NCBI RefSeq assembly: GCF_002269385.1
Contig: NZ_CP022957.1
Location: 3,153,001 to 3,217,000 of the forward strand
Length of the DNA: 64,000 nucleotides
Source of the DNA: Maribacter cobaltidurans
Lineage (GTDB): Bacteria; Bacteroidota; Bacteroidia; Flavobacteriales; Flavobacteriaceae
Direction of reading: 5' to 3'
Shown here: positions 33,332 through 41,161 of the stretch, piece by piece
Position numbering within the stretch: the first letter of the stretch is position 1
How the letters are laid out: every line of letters begins with the position of its first letter
Position numbers and translations under genes: made by a program
The notes under the pieces: model-generated
Databases searched by the model: none
Seen by the model: the letters and a program-made list of their open reading frames with translations, nothing else
Told to the model about the DNA's origin: nothing

Positions 33332-34465
33332 CTATTTAAAGGTATCCTCCAGTTCTGGAGAAAGTTTTACTTTATTATTGGAAAATCTATAGGTAACCCC
33401 AAGGTTTATTACATAGTCCGAAAAGGCTGCATCACCATTTCTTGGGCTACCTGTTAGTTTTTCGGTTTGCATGTCCGTAAAACTTTGAGGTCTTTCTCTT
33501 CGCACAGCAAAGGGTACATTCAAGTTTATGGAGAAATTACTTTTCATAAAACTTAATCCTGGATCAATGGATAGCACATTTCCTGGTCTTCTAAAACCTT
33601 CATTACCGCCAATTAAGTCCTTAACCGGTACACAATCAAACCTTGCGCCAAGCGAGGATGAGAAAGTTGGGGAAATTGTATAGCTAAGTCCTCCTCTTAA
33701 AGAGTACTGATCTGGAACGGCCATAATAGCTTCATTTTCCAATATAGGGCTTAAAGTTTCCCTAAAGGTTCTTACTCCATTTGTTTCCCTTGGGTTTATC
33801 AGGTAAAAACCACTTGCATATCCAAAAAAGTCCGTGGCAATTTTTTGATAAAGCTGAAAATCCAGGGTTACACCAAAACCTCCGTCCCCGGGTTGAATGG
33901 ATTGATCGACGGGTCTCGTTTGTGGCTCTCCATTGGGTCCAACATTATAAAAAATGTCCGATGCATTATAATCGCCCGTTGGTAATTTTACTCCCAGTCC
34001 CAATGCAAGATTTCCATTAGGAGACTTTTCCATATCGAAAAGCCAATAACCAAACCCAAATCGTATATCGGCCAATCCTCTGGAGAACGTTACATTTCTT
34101 TCATCTCGGCCATGTTCGTATAGGGATGATCGGGTGTTTATTACCGTAGGAATGGTAATACTTGTGTAAACTCTTTTGCTAATTCCATAAGTGGCAAAAA
34201 AATCCCAGGCATGGGAATGGTTAATGACTTCGGTATTATTGGCCAAACGATCTGGTTCTTCCTCAGTGCCCCTAAAATGCCTAAATGATTTAAAATACCT
34301 ATAGTTTACGCCAATTTGTAAGTCTCCTGTTCCCAATAAATTATTTTCCAGACTACTGCCCACACAAGAAGAAAAATGGCGGATGGCAACGCACCCTTGT
34401 GCCTTTATGCTGTTTATCGATAGTACTAAGAATAGTAGCAATATGAAATACGGTCTTTTGAACAT
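33332..34465 (-). CDS. Outer-membrane beta-barrel protein (transporter-like)
   Basis: This is a 377-residue exported protein. A signal peptide ends near SIKAQ. The rest has many alternating amphipathic strands ending in an aromatic residue (INLGVTYRF), a short periplasmic-type tail and the segments LGLGVKLPTGDYNASD and GDGGFGVTLDFQLYQK. These are typical of MetA-pathway phenol-degradation (DUF3187-like) and related outer-membrane channels. A pair of cysteines near the mature N-terminus (GCVAIRHFSSC) may form a disulfide. The divergent upstream region with the two-component genes holds a hairpin, a palindrome and direct repeats. It might be a target of that system (inference). Confidence 0.7.
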   Translation of the reverse strand: MFKRPYFILLLFLVLSINSIKAQGCVAIRHFSSCVGSSLENNLLGTGDLQIGVNYRYFKSFRHFRGTEEEPDRLANNTEVINHSHAWDFFATYGISKRVYTSITIPTVINTRSSLYEHGRDERNVTFSRGLADIRFGFGYWLFDMEKSPNGNLALGLGVKLPTGDYNASDIFYNVGPNGEPQTRPVDQSIQPGDGGFGVTLDFQLYQKIATDFFGYASGFYLINPRETNGVRTFRETLSPILENEAIMAVPDQYSLRGGLSYTISPTFSSSLGARFDCVPVKDLIGGNEGFRRPGNVLSIDPGLSFMKSNFSINLNVPFAVRRERPQSFTDMQTEKLTGSPRNGDAAFSDYVINLGVTYRFSNNKVKLSPELEDTFK

Positions 34466-34508
34466 GATTAAATTTTAAGTTGGTGGTATGGAATGAGCGG
34501 TAATAACG

Positions 34509-34541
34509 AAAGCCAACTCCGCGCTACAAAGAGTTGGCTTT
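34509..34541. terminator. Strong hairpin in a divergent intergenic region
   Basis: AAAGCCAACTC (34509-34519) pairs perfectly with GAGTTGGCTTT (34531-34541) across an 11-base loop, with one more T after it. It lies upstream of the outer-membrane protein gene and far from any gene 3' end, so it may be a leader attenuator or the end of a short plus-strand RNA. Confidence 0.5.
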
Positions 34542-34554
34542 TAACATAATGTTA
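34542..34554. promoter_or_regulatory. Palindrome next to the hairpin (possible operator)
   Basis: TAACAT-A-ATGTTA is a perfect 6-bp dyad with a one-base centre, directly beside the 34509-34541 hairpin. Confidence 0.35.
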
Positions 34555-34646
34555 TAAATAGTAACTAAACTCAAGATTAATTTATTAACATTGACAAACT
34601 TAGGGGAATTGGTCACCCATTTGGTTTAAGTAGAGGGTAAAGAGGT

Positions 34647-34691
34647 TTAATGAAAGGTTAATGAACTTAATGGAATATTAAAATTCATTAA
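34647..34691 (+). promoter_or_regulatory. Cluster of TTAATGAA-type repeats upstream of the two-component operon
   Basis: TTAATGAA occurs at 34647 and 34658, TTAATGGA at 34667, and an inverted copy (ATTCATTAA) at 34683-34691. Spacings of 11 and 9 bases are near one helical turn, which suits an OmpR/PhoB-type regulator. A tandem GGTTATTTA repeat follows at 34699-34716. Confidence 0.45.
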
Positions 34692-34725
34692 TAAAACCGG
34701 TTATTTAGGTTATTTAGTAGCTGTT

Positions 34726-36000
34726 TTGAAAAAGAGATATATCTATATAGGATTGTTTTTGGTCTCCATAATCGGTTTGGCCATTGTGCAATATCAATAT
34801 TTGCGTATAGGTCTTAATTTGGCAAAAGTACAGTTTGGGACGAAGATAGAACGGGTAGCGGATGTAGTGAAGGAAGGTTTAAGGGAGCATAATAGGCTAA
34901 CCTTTTTAATGGGTAGTGCTATGGAAAGAGATACTTCTTTTTTTAGGGTTACCGTTGATAGCCTTGAAAATGTTTCCAACATGTTTTTAGAGGACTTTAT
35001 AAGAGAACAATTGATGCATCAGGGAATTGAGTCCGAATTTTCATATACCCTGTTTTCCAAGGATAGCATTTATATATTAAACTCATCAAATAAACTCGAA
35101 TTGGGCGAAGGCACGGAGTCCTACCCGATAGAGTTGGAAGGTTATCTGCCGGATTTATTGCGCAAGCCCATGGTTCTTGAACTTCATTTTGAAAACCTCC
35201 ATAATTATTTTTTGGGGAAATTAAACGGACTAACCTTTCCCAGTATATTGTTTCTGATAGGTATTTGTGTCACCATTATTTGGGTATTAAGGACCTATTA
35301 TTGGCAGAGTAACGTTATTACCACGACCAATGAGTTCATCAATAACCTCACCCATGAATTAAAGACCCCTGTATTTTCCATTGGGTTGGCTACCAAAATA
35401 TTGGATGAGACCGCCTCTGAAAAACAAAAACCGGTATTGGGAATAATCAGGCAGCAGGTTAACCGTTTGTCAAATCATATTGAAAAAGTTTTGGAATTGG
35501 CGAGCTTGGAATCGGGGAAAAGTGTTATTACCTTAACCAAGGTAGACTTCAAACCTTACTTAAAGACCCTTTGTTCTGAATTTGACACCTTGGTAACCAT
35601 CGAAAAAGGCACTTTTCAATTTGAACTAGAGGGTGATGAATATTTGATCAATGCAGAAGTTTTTCATTTGGAAAATGCAATCAATAATATTTTGGACAAC
35701 GCGAAGAAATACTCAGGTGATCCAAAAATAAAACTAAAAGCATACAAGGATAATTCTTCGCTTTATATAGAAGTAACCGATAACGGCATAGGAATTTCAA
35801 AAGATAATAAACAAAGGGTCTTTAGAAAATTTTTTAGGGTAGAAAATGGGAATTTGCATAATGTAAAAGGATATGGTCTTGGACTAAGCTATGTACAAAA
35901 AGTAATAAAAAATCATGGAGGAAAGGTGTATATGGAGAGTGAGGAGATGAAAGGTACAAAAGTTGTTTTAACAATTCCAATATTGAAAGGATGGAAGTAA
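34726..36000 (+). CDS. Membrane sensor histidine kinase
   Basis: This is a 424-residue two-component kinase. Two membrane helices (about residues 3-22 and 167-190) enclose a periplasmic sensor of about 140 residues with no recognised domain. The HisKA region has H210 in EFINNLTHELKTPVFSIGLA. The ATPase domain shows NAINNILDNAKKYSGD, VTDNGIGISKDNKQ and GYGLGLSYVQKVI. It resembles RprX-like kinases of Bacteroidota. The only usable start is TTG. The 3' end overlaps the response regulator by 10 bases, so they are made together. The signal is unknown; the divergent outer-membrane protein suggests an envelope role (inference). Confidence 0.93.
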   Translation: MKKRYIYIGLFLVSIIGLAIVQYQYLRIGLNLAKVQFGTKIERVADVVKEGLREHNRLTFLMGSAMERDTSFFRVTVDSLENVSNMFLEDFIREQLMHQGIESEFSYTLFSKDSIYILNSSNKLELGEGTESYPIELEGYLPDLLRKPMVLELHFENLHNYFLGKLNGLTFPSILFLIGICVTIIWVLRTYYWQSNVITTTNEFINNLTHELKTPVFSIGLATKILDETASEKQKPVLGIIRQQVNRLSNHIEKVLELASLESGKSVITLTKVDFKPYLKTLCSEFDTLVTIEKGTFQFELEGDEYLINAEVFHLENAINNILDNAKKYSGDPKIKLKAYKDNSSLYIEVTDNGIGISKDNKQRVFRKFFRVENGNLHNVKGYGLGLSYVQKVIKNHGGKVYMESEEMKGTKVVLTIPILKGWK

Positions 36001-36689
36001 AAAAAAGAATATTATTGGTTGAGGATGATGAAGCCGTGGGTTATTTGTTGTCAGAGTATTTAAGAATGAAGGGGTTTGAGCTATCATGGGCAAAGCAGGG
36101 CAAGGAAGCCTTGGTGAAACTAGATCAATCCAACTATGATTTGGCAATATTGGATGTAATGATGCCAGAAATGGACGGTTTTACATTGGCAGAGAAAATG
36201 AATGAAGATTATTCCAATCTGCCTTTTATTTTTTTAACGGCAAAATCCTTAAAGGTAGATGTGTTGAAAGGTTTTTATCTGGGTGCTGTAGACTATTTAA
36301 AAAAACCAATAGATGAGGAAGAATTGGTCATAAGAATAGAAAACCTTTTATCAAGATTGGATAATACGGCCAGTAAAAAAGTAGAGGTGGATGCATATAC
36401 CATTGGTAAGTACCATTTCAATTCTTTAAATCAAGAATTGGTAGTTGATGACCAAAAAATTAATCTGACGGTAAAGGAAAGTGAACTATTGAAGTATTTG
36501 GTGGACAAAAAGAATCAATTGTGTCCGCACAAAGATATTTTAATTAAGATTTGGGGCAAAAACGATTACTTCAACAAGAAAAGTTTAAACGTTTTTATTA
36601 CTCGTCTTAGAAAATTCCTTGAAAGGGATTCAAGAATCAAAATCGAAAATGTCCATAGTAAAGGCTACATCCTAAGGTTTGAACCTTAA
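35991..36689 (+). CDS. OmpR/PhoB-family response regulator
   Basis: This is a 232-residue DNA-binding response regulator, partner of the kinase it overlaps. The receiver has the acidic pair ED near residues 11-12, the phospho-acceptor D55 in LAILDVMMPEMDG, a Thr in FIFLTAKS and Lys in YLKKPID. The winged-helix effector domain covers about residues 135-230 (NLTVKESELLKYLVDKKNQL, SLNVFITRLRKFLERD, IENVHSKGYILRF). It probably binds direct repeats; TTAATGAA repeats upstream of the operon (34647-34691) are candidate sites for autoregulation. The role is similar to RprY of other Bacteroidota, which is a family-level inference. Confidence 0.94.
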   Translation: MEVKKRILLVEDDEAVGYLLSEYLRMKGFELSWAKQGKEALVKLDQSNYDLAILDVMMPEMDGFTLAEKMNEDYSNLPFIFLTAKSLKVDVLKGFYLGAVDYLKKPIDEEELVIRIENLLSRLDNTASKKVEVDAYTIGKYHFNSLNQELVVDDQKINLTVKESELLKYLVDKKNQLCPHKDILIKIWGKNDYFNKKSLNVFITRLRKFLERDSRIKIENVHSKGYILRFEP

Positions 36690-36751
36690 AACAATTACAT
36701 TATTAGATTTTAAGTAGGACTTTGTATCTTTTAAGGGTCAATTGAAAAGTT

Positions 36752-38011
36752 TTGGAAACCTACGCAACCGCATTGCTATTTGCCATACCATTTTTTATAC
36801 TCTTATTGATTATAGAAATGGCCTATGGCCACTTTGTAAAAGACCAAAAGTATACCGTTTTGGATACTGTATCCAGCATTAGTTCGGGACTTACCAATAT
36901 TATTAAGGACTCCCTGGGTATAGTATTGGTTTTGATATCCTACCCATATTTATTGGAGCATTTAGCAATTACGAATATTAAACCAACTTGGCTAACTTGG
37001 GTCATTGGTTTTGTAGCCATTGATTTTGCGGGCTATTGGAACCATAGGTTAAGCCATAAAGTCAATTTTTTTTGGAATCAGCACGTTATTCACCATAGCA
37101 GCGAAAAATTCAATCTTGCCTGTGCATTAAGACAATCCATATCCAATTTATTGGGTTATTTCCCCTTTCTTTTGCTACCTGCGGCCCTCTTAGGCGTTCC
37201 AAATAAAATTATTGCCATACTGGCTCCTATTCAGTTATTTGCCCAATTTTGGTACCATACACAACATATAGGAAAAATGGGATGGCTGGAATATATAATA
37301 GTAACACCATCCCAACATAGGGTTCACCATGCCATAAATCCGGAGTATATTGATAAGAATTTGGGACAAGTTTTCAGCATTTGGGACCGTATGTTCGGAA
37401 CTTTTCAGGAGGAATTGCCAGATATTCCACCACAATATGGAATTCTAAAGCCTGCCAGAACATGGAACCCTATCCGTATTAATTTTCAGCATCTTTGGAG
37501 ATTGTTCTTGGATGCTTGGCGAACGAAGAATATTTGGGATAAAATTAGAATTTGGTTTATGCCTACAGGGTGGAGACCCAATGATGTTAAGGATAAGTAT
37601 CCTGTGGAAATTATCACGGACGTATATGGCTTTGAAAGATACAGTACCCCTACATCGAGAGCTTTTAATGGGTATTTAATTTTTCAACTCATTATGTCCC
37701 TAATTTTGTTGTTGTTCATGTTTGGTAATTTTGGAAATCTTACCACAGGAGAATTGATATTGTATGGGGGTATCGTATTTGTTGGTGTTTATGGGTACAC
37801 TTCCCTAATGGATGGTGATCCCTTTGCTTTATGGATTGAGGTTTTAAGGGGTGTTCTAGGATGTATGTTGATTTTTTCAACGGGTAATTGGTTTGGAATG
37901 AATGCTTATTTTCCAATGGGTAAAACCTTGATTTTATTCTATTTCTTGACCACCATGGTTGGAGGTATCTATTTCTCGAGTTCATTAAAAAAGAAAAGCA
38001 TATTGTTATGA
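36752..38011 (+). CDS. Sterol desaturase / fatty acid hydroxylase superfamily membrane protein
   Basis: This is a 419-residue integral membrane di-iron enzyme. The three His clusters are present: HRLSH, then HVIHHSS, and later QHRVHHAIN. Together with further His residues near HTQHIG they can bind two irons. About six to eight membrane helices are spread through the protein; the C-terminal 100 residues add four hydrophobic segments beyond the catalytic core. Members hydroxylate or desaturate lipids such as sterols, carotenoids or ether lipids; the substrate here is unknown. The start is TTG, with TATCTTTT 20 bases upstream. The stop overlaps the next gene as ATGA, so translation of the creatininase-like protein is coupled. 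Confidence 0.88.
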   Translation: METYATALLFAIPFFILLLIIEMAYGHFVKDQKYTVLDTVSSISSGLTNIIKDSLGIVLVLISYPYLLEHLAITNIKPTWLTWVIGFVAIDFAGYWNHRLSHKVNFFWNQHVIHHSSEKFNLACALRQSISNLLGYFPFLLLPAALLGVPNKIIAILAPIQLFAQFWYHTQHIGKMGWLEYIIVTPSQHRVHHAINPEYIDKNLGQVFSIWDRMFGTFQEELPDIPPQYGILKPARTWNPIRINFQHLWRLFLDAWRTKNIWDKIRIWFMPTGWRPNDVKDKYPVEIITDVYGFERYSTPTSRAFNGYLIFQLIMSLILLLFMFGNFGNLTTGELILYGGIVFVGVYGYTSLMDGDPFALWIEVLRGVLGCMLIFSTGNWFGMNAYFPMGKTLILFYFLTTMVGGIYFSSSLKKKSILL

Positions 38012-38772
38012 TCAGACCTTATATTTTGGCCGAAACCAATTGGAATCATCTAAAGGATGAGAATATTGAACTGGCCGTCTTGCCTTGGGGTGCAACCGAA
38101 GCCCACAATTATCACCTTCCGTATGCAACGGATAATTACCAGGCAGAAGCCATCGTTGCGGAATCTGCAAGGATGGCTTGGGAAGATGGAAATAAAGTGA
38201 TTGTGTTACCCACAATTCCGTTTGGGGTGAATACGGGTCAAAAAGATATCTATTTGGACATCAACCTGAATCCAAGTACCCAATTTGCCATTTTAAAGGA
38301 TATAATTACGGTTTTGAACGAACAGGGTATTTACAAGTTGTTGATATTCAATGGTCACGGAGGAAATGATTTTAAGCCCCTTGTAAGAGAATTGGGGCTT
38401 TTGTTTCCTAAAATGTTCATTTGTTTTTGTTTTTTCCCGCAGATGATGGACAAGTATCAATATTTTGATCATGAGGGAGACCATGCCGATGAAATGGAAA
38501 CGAGTTTGATGCTTTCTATTCGACCTGATTTGGTGTTACCAAAGGAAAAATGGGGGAAAGGTGACCACAAGAAGTTTAAGATAAAGGCTTTTTCCGAAGG
38601 TGGCGTTTGGGCAGAAAGGGAATGGTCCAAAATTAGTACAGATACGGGTACTGGAAATCCGGAATTGGCTACTAAGGAGAAAGGGGAGCGGTTTTTTATA
38701 GATCTCAGCTCAAAAGTGAGTCAGCTATTTATTGACCTGTGCCATGCAGATTTGGATGATCTTTACCAATGA
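38008..38772 (+). CDS. Creatininase-family amidohydrolase
   Basis: This is a 254-residue metal-dependent amidohydrolase of the creatininase / FAPy deformylase family. Metal ligands are visible: Glu and His in WGATEAHNYHLPYATDN, the Asp of YATD, His in FNGHGGNDFKPL, and Glu in DEMETSLML. Known relatives act on creatinine, on the Arfb riboflavin intermediate, or on the mycofactocin precursor (MftE). No mycofactocin or riboflavin genes lie here, so the substrate is unknown. It is tightly coupled by an ATGA overlap to the sterol desaturase-like gene. It converges with the acyl-CoA-binding protein gene, leaving 10 bases. Confidence 0.88.
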   Translation: MIRPYILAETNWNHLKDENIELAVLPWGATEAHNYHLPYATDNYQAEAIVAESARMAWEDGNKVIVLPTIPFGVNTGQKDIYLDINLNPSTQFAILKDIITVLNEQGIYKLLIFNGHGGNDFKPLVRELGLLFPKMFICFCFFPQMMDKYQYFDHEGDHADEMETSLMLSIRPDLVLPKEKWGKGDHKKFKIKAFSEGGVWAEREWSKISTDTGTGNPELATKEKGERFFIDLSSKVSQLFIDLCHADLDDLYQ

Positions 38773-38782
38773 AGTCTAAAAA

Positions 38783-39043
38783 CTAGTGCTTTAATTCAAG
38801 ATCAACCAATTTTATATAAGCTTTCATGGCATCATCAATACTAATGTTCTGCGCCTGTATTAGGGCATTTGCCTTGAAAGCATTAATCAATGGGGTTTTG
38901 CTTCCTGGATTTGTATAGTTCTTATTGGCAACCCTGTAATAGGCATAAAGTTTAAGTAAAATATCGGCAGGGATAGGTGATTCATAGGTATTCACGAATT
39001 CAACCGCTGCCTCAAAATCAGTACGTAGATTCTTCTTGCTCAT
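38783..39043 (-). CDS. Acyl-CoA-binding protein
   Basis: This is an 86-residue four-helix protein of the ACBP family, which binds long-chain acyl-CoA esters in the cytosol. The family outline is visible: FEAAVEFVNTY, then ILLKLYAYYRVANKNYTNPG, then an aromatic-poor INAFKANALIQAQNIS segment, then DAMKAYIKLV. ACBP is mainly eukaryotic and scattered among bacteria, including flavobacteria. Its start lies 26 bp inside the upstream psd gene, so both are made from one mRNA. It is the last of three phospholipid genes (cdsA, psd, ACBP), which supports a role in acyl-CoA supply for membrane lipid synthesis. Confidence 0.9.
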   Translation of the reverse strand: MSKKNLRTDFEAAVEFVNTYESPIPADILLKLYAYYRVANKNYTNPGSKTPLINAFKANALIQAQNISIDDAMKAYIKLVDLELKH

Positions 39044-39701
39044 TAGGATTCACATATGTGGCGATACAGGTTACGGCTCCTTTTACTTTTTGGTTTAAGG
39101 TAACGTTAATTTGTGAATTTAGTGGTAGGAACAGGTCTACCCTTGAACCGAATTTGATAAATCCAGAATCGTCACCTTGTTGTACACTCTCGCCAACCTC
39201 TGCATAATTTACGATTCTACGGGCCATGGCACCGGCAATCTGCCTAAACAAAACATCTCCAAATTTTGGGGTTCCAATGACCACTGTTGTTCTCTCGTTT
39301 TCCTCACTGGATTTTGGATGCCAAGCTACTAAGTATTTCCCTGGATGATATTTGGAATATTTAACCTTTCCGCTAGCCGGATATCTTGTAACATGAACAT
39401 TTATGGGAGACATGAAGATGGATACCTGCTTCCTTTTGTCCTTGAAATATTCGGTTTCCTCTACTTCTTCAATCACCACAACCTTTCCATCAACAGGGGC
39501 CAATATTTCATCGAATGTTTTGTTGGTTCTTCTTTTTGGATTTCTAAAAAATTGAAGGATAAGAACGAGTAAAACCAAAGCCGTAATTTGGATGGCTAGT
39601 TTTATCCATGAAGTGTTTACGAAGAAATGTGCCAATAAAATTGCAATTCCCGTGATAAAAAAAGTTGCCAATATTATTTTCTGACCCTCTCTATGAAACA
39701 T
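39018..39701 (-). CDS. psd: Phosphatidylserine decarboxylase family protein (short form)
   Basis: This enzyme makes phosphatidylethanolamine from phosphatidylserine. It is the short, bacterial/archaeal-type form of 227 residues with two N-terminal membrane helices (about residues 8-48). Conserved parts are ILAPVDGKVVVIEEV, ISIFMSP-like VSIFMSPINVHVTRYPASG, and GDDSGFIKFGSRVDLFLPLN. The Gly-Ser in KFGSRVD is the expected self-cleavage site that creates the pyruvoyl cofactor. It overlaps cdsA by 11 bp at its start and the ACBP gene by 26 bp at its end. A phosphatidylserine synthase gene is not in view. Confidence 0.93.
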   Translation of the reverse strand: MFHREGQKIILATFFITGIAILLAHFFVNTSWIKLAIQITALVLLVLILQFFRNPKRRTNKTFDEILAPVDGKVVVIEEVEETEYFKDKRKQVSIFMSPINVHVTRYPASGKVKYSKYHPGKYLVAWHPKSSEENERTTVVIGTPKFGDVLFRQIAGAMARRIVNYAEVGESVQQGDDSGFIKFGSRVDLFLPLNSQINVTLNQKVKGAVTCIATYVNPNEQEESTY

Positions 39702-40494
39702 AGGTGAAAATATTTAATGTTAAGTATGCAAAAGGTGCGGCGAAAACCAAGCTATCCAAACGATCTAACATACCGCCATGTCCGGGGAGTATGGCTCCAC
39801 TGTCCTTAACACCTGCCGCTCTTTTTAGTTTGGACTCAATTAAATCCCCCAAACTACCGGTTACCACTATGACACTTGCAAGAACCATCCATTGAACAGG
39901 TCCAATGATTTGCTCCTGTGTTCCCATGATATAAGCGGCGCACAGTGCAAAGATATAACCTCCAATGGTTCCTTCCACAGTTTTTTTTGGTGAAACCCTA
40001 GGGAATAATTTAGTTCTACCCAATGTTTTTCCAACAATGTAGGCGAATGAATCATTAACCCATATGAGTATAAAAATGCCCATTATCAGAAGTTTGGCAA
40101 ATGCATCATTTTTGTAGGGTATCATGGTAAGGAATATGCATCCACCCCCAATATAAAATAATCCAATAAGGAATTTATAAAAAGTGGAAAAACTTCTTTG
40201 CTTCTTGGAAAAAAGATAGAACAATAAGTATACATCTACAAAAATGGTAATAACCATTAATATGTTTACTAAAATTTGGTCGTGAATCAGATAAATATAG
40301 GCCCACCATAGGCTTAGATATGCCAAAAAAATATAATATCCCTTTAGGTTTACAAGACGCTTATATTCATACAGACACGCAAGCCCAAATATCATAAAGA
40401 GAAAATCGAAAGCATCTGAACTTAGAAATACAGCGGATAATAAAAGTATAATATAAACTGCTCCAGTAAGCGATCTTCTTAAAACCTCTTTCAT
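39691..40494 (-). CDS. cdsA: Phosphatidate cytidylyltransferase
   Basis: CdsA makes CDP-diacylglycerol from phosphatidate and CTP at the inner membrane, the branch point to all phospholipids. The 267-residue protein has about seven hydrophobic helices. The family signature is complete near the C-terminus: ESKLKRAAGVKDSGAILPGH followed by GGMLDRLDS, with the metal-binding acidic residues. VNDSFAYIVGKTLGRTKLFP is also typical. It starts one base after the LUD-domain gene stops and overlaps psd by 11 bp, so it belongs to a long operon (rsfS, ftsH, LUD, cdsA, psd, ACBP). Confidence 0.95.
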   Translation of the reverse strand: MKEVLRRSLTGAVYIILLLSAVFLSSDAFDFLFMIFGLACLYEYKRLVNLKGYYIFLAYLSLWWAYIYLIHDQILVNILMVITIFVDVYLLFYLFSKKQRSFSTFYKFLIGLFYIGGGCIFLTMIPYKNDAFAKLLIMGIFILIWVNDSFAYIVGKTLGRTKLFPRVSPKKTVEGTIGGYIFALCAAYIMGTQEQIIGPVQWMVLASVIVVTGSLGDLIESKLKRAAGVKDSGAILPGHGGMLDRLDSLVFAAPFAYLTLNIFTYVS

Positions 40495-40495
40495 A

Positions 40496-41107
40496 CTATA
40501 AATCTTCCAACAATAAAAGATAAAGATTTTTAGTACTACTTCCGTATGTTAAGAAATCATCGGAGTTTTCCTCTGTAGCTTTAAAGTGTTTTAGGGTTGT
40601 AATATTGGCTGGAATAGATGGTCCGTATTTCTTCTTTATAGCCTTTAATCCTTCACCAATGGATTCAACTAACTGACTTGTAGTTGCGTATACAATAACG
40701 TTACTGGGAAGTTCATTTATTTTCTTTTCCAACAACTGATTCGAACATACTAGAATACTGCCGTTTTGGGCAATCAAATGTTCACAGGTGGTAAAAAATA
40801 CTTCGCTTTCCTTTATTCTTTCCGTAAAGGAGAGATTCTCTTTTGAGAATTTTTTAACCAATTGCGGATTCATGGCAAAAAAAGGATGGTCTTCCCAACC
40901 ATTTTCCTCCGTAATACTGTGAATGGCTTTAATTACCTCTTGGTCTGATATGCAATAGATAAATTTGCCCCCGTTCTTTTTGAAGTGTATGGTGAATTTT
41001 TCATCTACAGGGAGCGACAAATCCGGCATGTGTTCACCACGTGTTTCCGCAGTTTCCTTGGAAATTTTCTTTTTTCCTCCACCAAATAATATATCTAAAA
41101 GCCCCAT
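40496..41107 (-). CDS. LUD domain-containing protein (LutC/YkgG-like)
   Basis: This is a 203-residue cytosolic protein with the LUD fold (named after lactate utilisation proteins). Recognisable parts are SEVFFTTCEHLIAQNGSILV and NVIVYATTSQLVESIGEGL, preceded by a Gly/Lys-rich N-terminus (GLLDILFGGGKKK). It lacks the iron-sulfur motifs of LutB. It lies between ftsH and cdsA, a placement I recall as common in flavobacteria, and there are no lutA or lutB genes here. A role in lactate oxidation is therefore doubtful, and the true function is unknown. Confidence 0.8.
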   Translation of the reverse strand: MGLLDILFGGGKKKISKETAETRGEHMPDLSLPVDEKFTIHFKKNGGKFIYCISDQEVIKAIHSITEENGWEDHPFFAMNPQLVKKFSKENLSFTERIKESEVFFTTCEHLIAQNGSILVCSNQLLEKKINELPSNVIVYATTSQLVESIGEGLKAIKKKYGPSIPANITTLKHFKATEENSDDFLTYGSSTKNLYLLLLEDL

Positions 41108-41161
41108 TTAAATGATTAATCTACCAATCCAACTTTTTTAAAAGCCGAAAGAATTACATAA

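Noticed and set aside
34726-38772. A possible new multi-gene system of kinase, regulator, desaturase and creatininase-like enzyme
   Set aside because: The two-component genes are followed by a 62-base gap with its own promoter-like box, so one operon is not supported. Kept only as a low-scored two-enzyme pair.
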